Below are positions 34,039 through 41,903 of a stretch of 48,295 nucleotides of DNA, in pieces. A program made the position numbers and the translations under genes. Source of the DNA: Candidatus Bipolaricaulota bacterium (GTDB lineage: Bacteria > Bipolaricaulota > Bipolaricaulia > UBA7950 > UBA9294). Numbering within the stretch: the first letter of the stretch is position 1; the number at the start of each line of letters is the position of its first letter. Below the pieces are notes generated by a model. That model was not told where the DNA came from. It saw only the letters and a program-made list of their open reading frames with translations, and made no database searches. The stretch spans positions 1 to 48,295 of the forward strand of contig JALTFO010000222.1 of assembly GCA_027007005.1 (NCBI GenBank). Reading direction: 5' to 3'.

Positions 34039-34517
34039 TACTTATCCGGGCAGAGATCCTCCTTTGTGAGCTTGTTCTCGTTGATCCACGTTGCAAGGTC
34101 AATCGTATCGTCGATTGTTACCGAGCAATCCCAGCGACCGCCGTACTTATCCCAGCTGAGAAACATCACCCGAATACTGTGAGCGCCTGCTAAGAGCTGC
34201 ATAACGGCAGCCTTGGCTTTCTGGCCATTATTCTTGGAGTTACCGGTCATCTCTGGGGTGTCAATATAGCGGCCATCCGGGAACGCAACCCGAACGTCAA
34301 CTGCTGCGATCAATTGTGGGGCTACGTGCAGCAATGCCTCGAACGTGTCCCCGTCGATCACTTCAGTAATTGCTAGCACCGGGTAACCGGGCCCGTTGGG
34401 TGCATACTTCACGGCGTCCTGGTTCCACAAGTCGGAAAACACTTTCACTGGCTCGCTTGCAATGGCAACCGTTACAAGCAAGACAATCAACAAACCAAAC
34501 AACGTAAAACGCTTCAT
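34038..34517 (-). CDS. Secreted staphylococcal-nuclease-like protein
   Basis: The 159-residue product has a signal peptide (about 1-21, ending AIAS) and an SNase-like domain. The visible SNase elements are VIDGDTFEALL (about 53-63), VRVAFPDGRYIDTPEM (about 75-90) with the aspartate and proline of the fold, NGQKAKAAVMQLL, and YGGRWDCSV carrying the second arginine. Such enzymes cut DNA and RNA outside the cytoplasm with calcium. The ATG at 34517 is preceded by GAGGTG within an inverted repeat. Its stop overlaps the glutamine synthetase fragment. Confidence 0.82.
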   Translation of the reverse strand: MKRFTLFGLLIVLLVTVAIASEPVKVFSDLWNQDAVKYAPNGPGYPVLAITEVIDGDTFEALLHVAPQLIAAVDVRVAFPDGRYIDTPEMTGNSKNNGQKAKAAVMQLLAGAHSIRVMFLSWDKYGGRWDCSVTIDDTIDLATWINENKLTKEDLCPDK

Positions 34518-34523
34518 CTATAT

Positions 34524-34540
34524 CACCTCATGAAGAGGTG
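34524..34540. promoter_or_regulatory. Inverted repeat between nuclease and RHH genes
   Basis: CACCTC-ATGAA-GAGGTG is a perfect 6-bp inverted repeat in the 61-base gap between two divergent genes. One arm is also the nuclease ribosome site. It could be an operator for the ribbon-helix-helix protein encoded next to it. Confidence 0.4.
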
Positions 34541-34578
34541 TACATCAAGCACCATAGAGATGTCAAGAAGGTGAACAT

Positions 34579-34806
34579 ATGATGTCCGTTAGTCGTCTTG
34601 ATGGCAGTTCTCGTCCTCCATACCATCGCTATATGTCCACTGAAAGGTTCTACTTACGAGTTGATCAAGAGATGCGCGATAATCGTGTTCTGGAGCGGTT
34701 ACGTGAGATTGGCAAGAAGCGCAAGAGGTCAGTGAGTTTCTTGATTCGAGAAGCTCTCCTGCAATACGTTGAGGATCAAGAAAGCAAAGATCTCTCCGTT
34801 GACTAG
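34579..34806 (+). CDS. Small ribbon-helix-helix DNA-binding protein
   Basis: The 75-residue product has the RHH pattern: a beta strand ERFYLRVDQEM (about 21-31), helix VLERLREIGKKRKR, and helix SVSFLIREALLQYVEDQ. Such proteins act as transcription regulators or antitoxins. The ATG at 34579 has AAGGTG five bases upstream; an internal ATG at 34633 lacks one. No toxin gene could be recognised next to it. Confidence 0.72.
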   Translation: MMSVSRLDGSSRPPYHRYMSTERFYLRVDQEMRDNRVLERLREIGKKRKRSVSFLIREALLQYVEDQESKDLSVD

Positions 34807-35138
34807 TAAGTGTTGCCACCTAATGGCAGAAGATGATCTGCAAGGGCAACCTAGTCTGTCAGAATGGTGGGCCTGCCTGTACTTGAACGAGAGTCTTGCT
34901 GTTTATCAGGCGAGCGCATTAACCAGCTTAATTACAGATGCAGTCATCGGCGTTGTGGTGGCGCTGGCAACAGGAGAGCGTGATCTTGCCCAAAGGGCGC
35001 CCGTTGCCTTCCGCAGCTAGTTTCGCAGAAAAGCGATCTAGCCAAGCACGATTGACAGATCAGTCAAGTTCCTGATAGCAGCAAAGGATACTCCCAGCAC
35101 GATCCCCTGATAGGAGTGCAAGTGATCGTTTCTCAGTG
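34807..35138. other. 332-base stretch without a supported gene
   Basis: A plus-strand frame (from 34823, 65 residues, with one hydrophobic segment) has no good ribosome site and no recognisable family. On the minus strand at about 35041-35150 there is a short open piece (LRNDHLHSYQGIVLG and a hydrophobic run) without a start. Both look like decayed coding sequence. No strong promoter or terminator was seen. Confidence 0.35.
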
Positions 35139-36410
35139 CTAGCTTGCCCTATGCAGATTCCTCGCTGCGACGAACGACAGGCCTGCCTTTGTCAGAGCGG
35201 TAGCCGTGCGGTTCAATGCGTCGTGCTTGTCTAGATAGTTTCGCTCGAGATACGGCATCAACCCCCGCTTCTCTATCTCTTCCTTGGGCAGGAAGTACTC
35301 CAGGATGTCCGATGGGTGTTCGCGCTTCTCGTCTACTTTTGGTCCCGCTCCCTCGTGCTTGGCGGAGATGTTCGCTACGTGGCCTGCGAGCTGAACGAGT
35401 TCATCGGTGCGGTCGTACGGCTGGATGACGATCGACTTGTAGGTCTCTGTGATGTGGTGCTCGAAGCGGACGACATCCTCAAACCCGAGCGCCTGGCGCA
35501 TCGGTGCGGTCGCCTCAATCGTCTCGTTGTTCACGGAGTTCGACCAGTTGAAGCCGATGAGCGACGTCGTTCCATCTGGGCGGGCGAAGAGTTTGGCCCC
35601 GATCAATGTCCATAGCGCGGCGTACGGGTTGTCGTTTCCCATGTAGACAGAGATCTTGAACTCGATGTCGACTCCGAGCTTGTGCAGGAAGTAACCGAGG
35701 AGGACCGTGCCTGGGTTGATGTTCAACACCTGTTTGATCCCGTAGGTGGTGTAATAGTGCAGGTACTCATCGAGCCACTGTACCGCGTGATCGTTTGGCT
35801 GACCGACGCCGCCGAAGTAGCCAGTGATCGTCTCCGGGCCGCCGAGGTGAATGTTCGACCCGTCCGTCCCCTTGGTATCGAGCGTCTCCACGTAGCTTGC
35901 CCCGATGATCTGCATCGCCGCCGCGACCGCGAGGATGTCTCCGTTGTCAGCGACCTGCTCCTTCATGTTGCGCACGCGGATGTAACGGCCAGGCATCAGC
36001 TCGCCGTTTTTTATCGCTTGTTTGGCTTCCGCAATCAGCCAGGGAAAAAACTGCAGCGCGCTGATTTCGAGCGTCACCGCGTCCTTTTCATCGAAGCTTG
36101 TTGTTGCAGCGCGATCACCGAGCACCTTCTCCCGGAAGGCATCGATCGAGGTGAATGCGCCCTTGTCGCGCTGCTCTGTCAACCACTCCACATCGGAAAG
36201 ATACGACGATCCGCTCTCGCGCAGGCGGTCGAGGAGCGAGTTAAGGTCGCGCGCGGTGCGCGCCTTGGCGTTGATTTCTTCAGGTGTTCCGTAGCGCTCG
36301 ACCACCTCCAGGAAGCGGCTCACCACCTCGTTTCTCGGATCGAGGAGAAAGTCGTTGATCGCTCGCAGTTGTTTCTCATCTATCCTCAGTCGGTCACGCA
36401 GGTCACTCAT
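35139..36410 (-). CDS. Conserved-looking 423-residue protein of unknown function, coupled to panB
   Basis: I do not recognise the family. The first 125 residues are helical and charged. From about 130 there are strongly patterned segments: RYIRVRNMKEQVADNGDIL, SYVETLDTKGTDGSNIHLGG, ETITGYFGGVGQPNDHAVQW, NPGTVLLGYFLHKLGVDIEF, and FNWSNSVNNETIEATA. They are rich in Asp, Asn, His and Gly turns, as in a metabolic enzyme. No signal peptide, membrane segment or P-loop was found. The ATG at 36410 follows AAGGAGG and lies 13 bases after panB. The tight spacing suggests a role in pantothenate metabolism or one-carbon supply, which is an inference only. Confidence 0.8.
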   Translation of the reverse strand: MSDLRDRLRIDEKQLRAINDFLLDPRNEVVSRFLEVVERYGTPEEINAKARTARDLNSLLDRLRESGSSYLSDVEWLTEQRDKGAFTSIDAFREKVLGDRAATTSFDEKDAVTLEISALQFFPWLIAEAKQAIKNGELMPGRYIRVRNMKEQVADNGDILAVAAAMQIIGASYVETLDTKGTDGSNIHLGGPETITGYFGGVGQPNDHAVQWLDEYLHYYTTYGIKQVLNINPGTVLLGYFLHKLGVDIEFKISVYMGNDNPYAALWTLIGAKLFARPDGTTSLIGFNWSNSVNNETIEATAPMRQALGFEDVVRFEHHITETYKSIVIQPYDRTDELVQLAGHVANISAKHEGAGPKVDEKREHPSDILEYFLPKEEIEKRGLMPYLERNYLDKHDALNRTATALTKAGLSFVAARNLHRAS

Positions 36411-36423
36411 CGTTCCTCCTTGA

Positions 36424-37287
36424 TCACTCGTAGTCCTTGATCATATCCTCGAACTTCTCTGCCTCGCCTTTAAGCATGTGGTAGCAGTACTCGTCAGTCG
36501 GGAAGGCCTCATCCTTGACGTCCTTGACGTAGGCGCGCATCGCATCTGTGACCACCTGCGCTACGTTGGCGTACTTCTTGACAAACTTGGGGGTGAATGC
36601 CTGGAACTGGCCGATCAGGTCGGAGACGATGAGGAGCTGCCCATCGCAGTACGGGCCGGCCCCGATGCTCAGCACAGGGATCCGTAGCTTCTTGGTGATG
36701 AACCCTGCCACCTCTGGTGGTACGGCTTCAAGTAGGAGGAGTTGTGCTCCCGCCTCTTCGATAGCCAAGGCGTCCTTGATCAACAGCTTAGCCGATTCCA
36801 CAGTGCGCCCCTGCGCCTTATGCCCGCCAAGCTGGCCGGAGCTCTGTGGGGTGAGGCCAATGTGCCCGCAGACGACGATTCCCGCATCGAGGATCGCCCT
36901 TATCCGCGGGATGACACGGACTCCGCCCTCGAGCTTGACGCCGTCCACTCCTGCCTCCTTGAGGAACCTGCCAGCGTTGGCTACCGCGGCCTCATTGCTG
37001 GTTTGGTAGCTCAGGAACGGCATATCTCCGAGGACGAACGCAGTCGGGGCGGCTCTGCGCACCGCCTCGCTGTGCACAATGCACTGGTCCATCGTTACCG
37101 GAATCGTCCCCTCGTACCCGTACACGCACATCCCCAGCGAATCGCCGACGAGGAGCATCTCCAGCCCCGCCTCCTCGGCAAACTGTGCTGTAGGATAGTC
37201 GTACGCCGTTAACCAAGTGATCTTCTCGCTTTGGTCCTTCATCTTCTGCAGATCGAGAATCGATACCTTCTTGCGCGTGTTCGCCAT
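36424..37287 (-). CDS. panB: 3-methyl-2-oxobutanoate hydroxymethyltransferase
   Basis: PanB adds a hydroxymethyl group from methylene-tetrahydrofolate to ketoisovalerate, the first committed step to pantothenate. The product has LTAYDYPTAQFAEEAGLEML, VGDSLGM (metal Asp), GDMPFLSYQ (second metal Asp), VKLEGG, GHIGLTPQ and LLLEAVPPEVA with the catalytic Glu. The C-terminus is about 20 residues longer than in E. coli. The start is taken at 37287 because AGGAG sits 9 bases upstream; the ATG at 37296 would touch the ribosome site. panC and panD are not here. Confidence 0.95.
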   Translation of the reverse strand: MANTRKKVSILDLQKMKDQSEKITWLTAYDYPTAQFAEEAGLEMLLVGDSLGMCVYGYEGTIPVTMDQCIVHSEAVRRAAPTAFVLGDMPFLSYQTSNEAAVANAGRFLKEAGVDGVKLEGGVRVIPRIRAILDAGIVVCGHIGLTPQSSGQLGGHKAQGRTVESAKLLIKDALAIEEAGAQLLLLEAVPPEVAGFITKKLRIPVLSIGAGPYCDGQLLIVSDLIGQFQAFTPKFVKKYANVAQVVTDAMRAYVKDVKDEAFPTDEYCYHMLKGEAEKFEDMIKDYE

Positions 37288-37346
37288 GCCGAGCATCTCC
37301 TTTTGTTTGTTGTTTGCCTCGCGTTTGCATTCTATCTTCGGTCGCT

Positions 37347-37913
37347 TCAGGCGAGCAAGTCTAGGCCTGCTTCCCGCAAGAGTAGAACCAGTCGACAGAG
37401 GGGAAGACCCATGACATTGAAGTAGTCGCCGTCGATCCCAGTGATGAATGCTGATGCAATCCCTTGAATTGCGTACCCGCCCGCTTTATCAACGTACTCC
37501 TTCGTATCGAGGTAATGCTCTATTTCCTGCTCTGTAAGATCACGAAACCACACCCTGGTCTTCTCGCACCAGAGACGCACACTGTTATTTTCGTTGCGCA
37601 GGACGCACAAACCGGTGAGAACATCGTGTCCTCTTCCACTTAACGTTTGCAACATCTCCCGGCCCTGGCCGCGCGAGTGAGGTTTGCCAAGGATGTGCCC
37701 ATCGATAACGACGATCGTATCCGCCCCGATGATCACTCCTGTATGATCGGTTGCTACAGTCCGTGCCTTCTCCTCAGCCAGAGCGAGGACCTGTTCCTCC
37801 GGCGAACCGGCAACGTCCTCAACTATCCGGCTCGGTACGACGATGAAGTCGCGAGTGATGCGGGAGAGGATCTCCGAGCGCCTCGGAGAGGCGGAGGCGA
37901 GGATAAGCTGCAT
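37347..37913 (-). CDS. maf: Maf-family nucleotide pyrophosphatase
   Basis: Maf proteins hydrolyse non-canonical nucleoside triphosphates. The 188-residue product starts with LILASASPRRSEIL, and has GADTIVVIDGHILGKP (about 66-81), YVDKAGGYAIQG and FITGIDGDYFNVMGLPL, the usual order. The start at 37913 matches Maf N-termini exactly but has no good ribosome site. A GTG at 37955 overlapping the upstream stop (GTGA) would add 14 residues and allow coupling. Confidence 0.93.
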   Translation of the reverse strand: MQLILASASPRRSEILSRITRDFIVVPSRIVEDVAGSPEEQVLALAEEKARTVATDHTGVIIGADTIVVIDGHILGKPHSRGQGREMLQTLSGRGHDVLTGLCVLRNENNSVRLWCEKTRVWFRDLTEQEIEHYLDTKEYVDKAGGYAIQGIASAFITGIDGDYFNVMGLPLCRLVLLLREAGLDLLA

Positions 37914-37951
37914 GGGATGATCGATAGAAATATGCTTAGCTTGCGCGCAGC

Positions 37952-39052
37952 TCACTGTGTATTAAATGCTGCACTGCTGGAGCCGTAGAAGACCTTGAAC
38001 GGCTGAGTGACATCGATTCCCCTAGGGAGGCGGATCACGCCCGCAAGGATCTGCCCGGCTGGCACTTCCTTGGCTCTGATGAAACCTTTTGTCAGCTCAA
38101 CGAAGGATGCATCGCTGAAGAAGACGTAGTTGGTACCGTTCTGCTGAATGAAGAAGCTCCACGGGGTGAATGGGCTGCCCGTAGGGGATAGCGCCCACAC
38201 CATCACCGCACCCGTTCCAATAAGCGGTTCAAGTGAAGTCAACAGATCATCGCTAAACGACGCATCGCGTACTGGGTCTTTTAGAAGTACGAGAAGGAGG
38301 CGTAGCTCCGAGCTGCGCATGGTGATGTCGAGCGTTTGCACAAGGCTTGGCGGCAGTGAGAAGAGGGACGCCATGCTCTCGGCGGTGAATTCTCCTGTTG
38401 TTAGTGCATCCTGCAAGTCTGTCACTTGAGAAGGAAGGGGAACATTGACCGGGGCGTGCGCAGGGGAAGAGGCCATCCCAGTTGTTGTGGAGGAAACCGG
38501 AGCTGCGTAGGTACTCTTGATGGAAAAAGTCCCCGACTGGCCAGCGTAGGAAACTGTGAACGGCTTAGTGATGTCGATATGTCCGTCCATGAGGAGCAAT
38601 CCCTCGCTACCAGAACCGTAGGATGCTCCTCCAGGATTCATGACAAATGCTCCGGAGAGGAATCCCGCAGAAATCTCCACCCAGTCGGACGGAGTAGGAA
38701 CGAAGTCTGGCACGCCACTCTGAGTAACCTTGAAATCGCCCGGATGGAACGGAAAACTGGACACAACCGATTCGACCGTAGGGTTCACATACAGGACGTT
38801 CTTCCCTACGTAGGGCCGAAGCGTCTCCAGAAGTTTCTCAGAAATCTTGCTTTGGAGAGCTCGGTCAGTGACGGCAACAACAAACACACCCAGCTTAGTG
38901 CCGTTCACCTCGACGTTTAGTGTCGCAAAAAGATCTTGGTCGAGGCCTGTCTTAGAAGCAACTTGCTCGGGCGTGCCAGCAAGCACAACAAGCTGCACGA
39001 GCAAAAGCATCACAAACAGAACATAACCCCGACCCAAGGTATTATTTCGCAT
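37952..39052 (-). CDS. Secreted protein with two duplicated domains
   Basis: The 366-residue product has a signal peptide (about 1-27) and two related halves joined by a Ser/Thr/Pro-rich linker (about residues 190-215). Each half holds a helix with a similar start (SEKLLETLRPYVG versus SDDLLTSLEPLIG), a Phe/Pro-rich strand region, a GFLSGAFV- or GFIRAKEV-like segment, and an ending HIDITKPFTVSYAGQSGTF versus GIDVTQPFKVFYGSSSAAF. So the protein arose by internal duplication. The function is unknown. The ATG at 39052 follows AAGGG. Its stop overlaps an upstream GTG of maf. Confidence 0.8.
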   Translation of the reverse strand: MRNNTLGRGYVLFVMLLLVQLVVLAGTPEQVASKTGLDQDLFATLNVEVNGTKLGVFVVAVTDRALQSKISEKLLETLRPYVGKNVLYVNPTVESVVSSFPFHPGDFKVTQSGVPDFVPTPSDWVEISAGFLSGAFVMNPGGASYGSGSEGLLLMDGHIDITKPFTVSYAGQSGTFSIKSTYAAPVSSTTTGMASSPAHAPVNVPLPSQVTDLQDALTTGEFTAESMASLFSLPPSLVQTLDITMRSSELRLLLVLLKDPVRDASFSDDLLTSLEPLIGTGAVMVWALSPTGSPFTPWSFFIQQNGTNYVFFSDASFVELTKGFIRAKEVPAGQILAGVIRLPRGIDVTQPFKVFYGSSSAAFNTQ

Positions 39053-39093
39053 TATGTCCCTTTGTATTCGCAATGACTACGCGGAAGCGCTAC

Positions 39094-39183
39094 CTAGCAG
39101 CCGCCACCGCACCAGAAGCCAGCGAACGCAAAGATCGCAAATGCCCAGAAGAAAGAGAGCAGGACCCAAGCGCTAATACACAT
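39094..39183 (-). CDS. 29-residue hydrophobic small protein, Cys/Trp-rich
   Basis: A 29-codon frame starts at 39183 directly behind AAGGAGGTG, the best ribosome site in the neighbourhood, and 24 bases after a -10 TATAGT. The peptide begins MCISAWVLLSFFWAFAIF, has one membrane-spanning segment and ends FWCGGGC, with three cysteines overall. It resembles no family I know. Expression signals argue strongly that it is real. It is the first gene before the duplicated secreted protein (gap 41 bases), so it may be its membrane partner or a leader peptide. Confidence 0.65.
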   Translation of the reverse strand: MCISAWVLLSFFWAFAIFAFAGFWCGGGC

Positions 39184-39206
39184 GGTGCACCTCCTTTTGT
39201 AACTTT

Positions 39207-39235
39207 ACTATAGCACACGAGAGCGAAAAAGGCAA
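39207..39235 (-). promoter_or_regulatory. Promoter for the small protein and downstream genes
   Basis: Minus-strand TTGCCT (39230-39235) and TATAGT (39207-39212) are 17 bases apart, with an AT-rich 5' leader of about 17-20 bases to the ATG at 39183. Confidence 0.6.
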
Positions 39236-39282
39236 TAGCTAGGACTTGATCATCTGGACAATAACGCAATCTTTGGGTGCGC

Positions 39283-39310
39283 TTGCCTATTGCTGCACAG
39301 GCTGTACAAT
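39283..39310 (+). promoter_or_regulatory. Candidate promoter for glmS
   Basis: TTGCCT (39283-39288) and TACAAT (39305-39310) are 16 bases apart, about 47 bases before the glmS start. No glmS-type ribozyme core was recognised in the leader. Confidence 0.5.
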
Positions 39311-39356
39311 CGGCAAGAGTTCAGTAGATATTCGAATTGACACAAGGGGGAAATGC

Positions 39357-41162
39357 ATGTGCGGGATATTTGGCATCGTGAAGGATCATGAAGGACCGTT
39401 GGGAGAGACGCTCGTTGGAGCCGCGCGGCGGCTGGCGTATCGCGGATACGATTCTGTCGGTTGCGCGACGATCGCTGATAATGGGAAGATTGACCTGCGC
39501 AAGGACGTAGGGAAGATCGACGAGGTGAACGAGCGGCTCAACTTCAGCGAGATGCGCGGTCAGCGCGGGATCGTCCAGTTGCGTTGGGCGACTTTTGGAA
39601 GTCCATCAAGCGAGAACGCTCAGCCTCACCTCGATTCGGACGGTGATCTTGTTGGTGTCCACAACGGCAACATTGTCAATCACGTCTCCTTGCGCGATGG
39701 ATTCATCGCCGAGGGAATGACTGTGCGCAGTGCAAACGATGGAGAAAGTATCGTGCACGCGGTGGAGCATTATGTCGATCGCGGTGAGGCAATGGTGGAT
39801 GCCATACGTGCTGCTGCGCATGATCTGCAGGGTGACTACGCATTGATTATTGCCTCCAAGGATGACGCGGGAAGCGGTGCTGCGCTGCATGCAGTGAAGA
39901 GCGGCTCCGGCCTCGTTGTTGGAATTGCTGATGGAGCGACATGCGTCTCTTCTGACCTTCCATCGATCCTCCCCATCACGAACAAGATCCTCCGCCTGCA
40001 GGACGGGGAGATGGTCAGCCTGTGGCACGACCGCGTCGAGCTGCGGCGCTTGAGCGACGGGGAGATCATCGAGCGCGAGCCGGAGGTGTTCACCGAAGGG
40101 ATGGATTCAGCAGAGAAGGGAGGCTACGCCCACTTTATGGAGAAGGAGATCCACGAGCAGCCGAAGGCAGCCGCTGAGTTGCTCCACTGGCTCGATGCAT
40201 CGCCATTCGTTCCCCAGTTCTTAGATGCGCTCACTTCGGCCGAGCACCTGTACTTCGTTGGCTGCGGAACGAGCTACCACGCGTGCATGATCGGTGCGGC
40301 GTACTTCAACCGCATTGCGGACATCCCCGCGATTCCCGTCCTCGCACCGCAGTTTACCGAGACGCTCGCGCCGATCCTTACCCCCAATGACACTGTCGTC
40401 TTTGTCAGTCAGAGTGGGGAGACAAAGGACGTCCTAAATGCGCTCAATGCTGTCCGCCCGACTGGAGCGAAGATCCTCGGAGTGCTGAACGTCATCGGCT
40501 CTGCGCTGATGCACTTAAGCGATCACTACCTTCCCCTTGCCTGCGGTTACGAGATCAGTGTCCCTGCGACGAAGACGTTCTTAAACCAGGTCGTCCTCTT
40601 TCTCTACCTGGCCGACAGACTGCGCGCGCACGGGGCTAAGATCGACTGGGGCACGATCCCCGGGATCATCGAACAGACCCTGCTCTCCACTAAAGAAGGG
40701 GCCAAAGAAGCGGCGATAACCCTCAACCCGCACAATGAGATGTATTACCTCGGCTATGGATTAACGCTCGGGGTGGCGATGGAAGGGGCACTCAAGTTGA
40801 AGGAGATCACCTACGCGCACTGCGAGGGGATGCTCAGCTCGGAGTTCAAGCATGGCCCGCTTTCAGCCGTACAGGACGGTTACCCAATCGTCTTTGTAAC
40901 AGCGCCTGACGATGCGGCGATGATGGTGAATCACGTAAACGAGGTTGCTTGCCGTGGCGGGCATCCGATCGCCATCGCTTGTGAAGACGGCCTGCTGCGC
41001 AAGCACGTTGGCCAGTACATTCCTCTCCCCGATGTCGGACAGGAGATTGCAACACTCGTTGCCGTGCTCCCGCTGCAGCTCATCAGTTACTACATGAGCA
41101 TCGAGCGGGGGATCGACCCCGACTTTCCGCGCAACCTAAGCAAGACGCTCACCGTCGATTAG
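39357..41162 (+). CDS. glmS: Glutamine-fructose-6-phosphate aminotransferase
   Basis: GlmS makes glucosamine-6-phosphate for cell wall and lipopolysaccharide. The 601-residue protein begins MCGIFGIV, so the catalytic Cys is residue 2 after Met removal, which fixes the start at 39357 (with AAGGGGG before it). The glutaminase domain has LAYRGYDSVG, LRWATFG and VHNGNIVNH. Two SIS sugar domains follow (FVGCGTSYHACMIG, FVSQSGETKDV, and SSEFKHGPLS), and the end is FPRNLSKTLTVD. Length is standard. It is followed after 6 bases by the exonuclease gene. Confidence 0.97.
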   Translation: MCGIFGIVKDHEGPLGETLVGAARRLAYRGYDSVGCATIADNGKIDLRKDVGKIDEVNERLNFSEMRGQRGIVQLRWATFGSPSSENAQPHLDSDGDLVGVHNGNIVNHVSLRDGFIAEGMTVRSANDGESIVHAVEHYVDRGEAMVDAIRAAAHDLQGDYALIIASKDDAGSGAALHAVKSGSGLVVGIADGATCVSSDLPSILPITNKILRLQDGEMVSLWHDRVELRRLSDGEIIEREPEVFTEGMDSAEKGGYAHFMEKEIHEQPKAAAELLHWLDASPFVPQFLDALTSAEHLYFVGCGTSYHACMIGAAYFNRIADIPAIPVLAPQFTETLAPILTPNDTVVFVSQSGETKDVLNALNAVRPTGAKILGVLNVIGSALMHLSDHYLPLACGYEISVPATKTFLNQVVLFLYLADRLRAHGAKIDWGTIPGIIEQTLLSTKEGAKEAAITLNPHNEMYYLGYGLTLGVAMEGALKLKEITYAHCEGMLSSEFKHGPLSAVQDGYPIVFVTAPDDAAMMVNHVNEVACRGGHPIAIACEDGLLRKHVGQYIPLPDVGQEIATLVAVLPLQLISYYMSIERGIDPDFPRNLSKTLTVD

Positions 41163-41168
41163 CCTACA

Positions 41169-41759
41169 ATGGACACAAGGAAACAGGCGCTTACCGATAT
41201 CATACGCACGCTCGATGGCCAGGACTACGTCATCCTCGATACGGAGACAACCGGCTTAAGCGATCCGGAACTTGTGAGCATCGCGATCATCGATAACAGA
41301 GGTGGCGTGGTTATCGATGAACTTGTCCGTCCAGCAAAGCCCATCGAACTGGGAGCAAGCCGTATAACGGGTATCACGAACGAGACTGTCAGACACAGCC
41401 CCGAGTTTCCAGCAATCTATGAGCGCTTGAAGGAAGCGGTCACTAACAAGCTTGTAGTCATCTACAACGCTTCCTATGATCTGAAGGTTCTACGCAACAC
41501 CTGCCGCCGCTACAACCTTGAAATGCCGCAATTTGAGCACTGGTGCGCGATGGAGTGGTTCGCGCAAGTCTACGGGAAATGGGACAGCTACAAGAAAGAC
41601 TACACGTGGCAGAAGCTCTCCACTGCGGCAAGATACTTCGCGGTCGACCAAGAAGATGCGCACAACGCATTGGGTGATTGCATCACAACGTTGCAAGTCA
41701 TCGAGGCCGGACTAGAGAGGGCACGCAACCTGAGCCCTCACATGGATCTCCTCTTGTAG
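41169..41759 (+). CDS. DEDDh 3'-5' exonuclease (DnaQ-like)
   Basis: The 196-residue product has the exonuclease motifs of the DnaQ superfamily: ILDTETTGL (Asp24, Glu26), ITGITNE, the ExoII motif YNASYDLKVL, and HNALGDC as ExoIIIe with His and Asp. It stands alone without a polymerase or helicase domain, so it may proofread or trim RNA or DNA. It is in an apparent operon with glmS, six bases behind it, which has no obvious functional meaning. Confidence 0.88.
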   Translation: MDTRKQALTDIIRTLDGQDYVILDTETTGLSDPELVSIAIIDNRGGVVIDELVRPAKPIELGASRITGITNETVRHSPEFPAIYERLKEAVTNKLVVIYNASYDLKVLRNTCRRYNLEMPQFEHWCAMEWFAQVYGKWDSYKKDYTWQKLSTAARYFAVDQEDAHNALGDCITTLQVIEAGLERARNLSPHMDLLL

Positions 41760-41793
41760 AGCGATAGCCGCAGGCAAGCTTCGAGGCTACACG

Positions 41794-41884
41794 TGACCCC
41801 GCTTTTCACAAATGTGACAGTTCATCTGCCAGGTTGCCGTACAACATGTCCCTCGCGCCCACTCGTCTTGACCCCGCTTTTCAC
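41794..41884. repeat. Pair of 16-base direct repeats, possible IS21-like element end
   Basis: TGACCCCGCTTTTCAC occurs at 41794-41809 and 41869-41884, 75 bases apart. Read on the minus strand the outer part is TGTCACATTTGTGAAAAGCG. Multiple internal copies of GTGAAAAGCGGGGTCA-like sequence after a TG terminus are a feature of IS21-type ends. No transposase gene is near, so it would be an isolated end or relic. The stretch 41760-41903 holds no supported gene. Confidence 0.4.
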
Positions 41885-41903
41885 CTCAGCACCATCAGCT
41901 GAG

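Noticed and set aside
34823-35020. 65-residue plus-strand frame after the RHH gene, possible toxin partner
   Set aside because: No ribosome site at a proper distance, no recognisable fold, and no overlap with the RHH gene.
35041-35150. Minus-strand open piece with a hydrophobic run (LRNDHLHSYQGIVLG...)
   Set aside because: Too short, lacks a start codon and a ribosome site; at best a decayed gene end.
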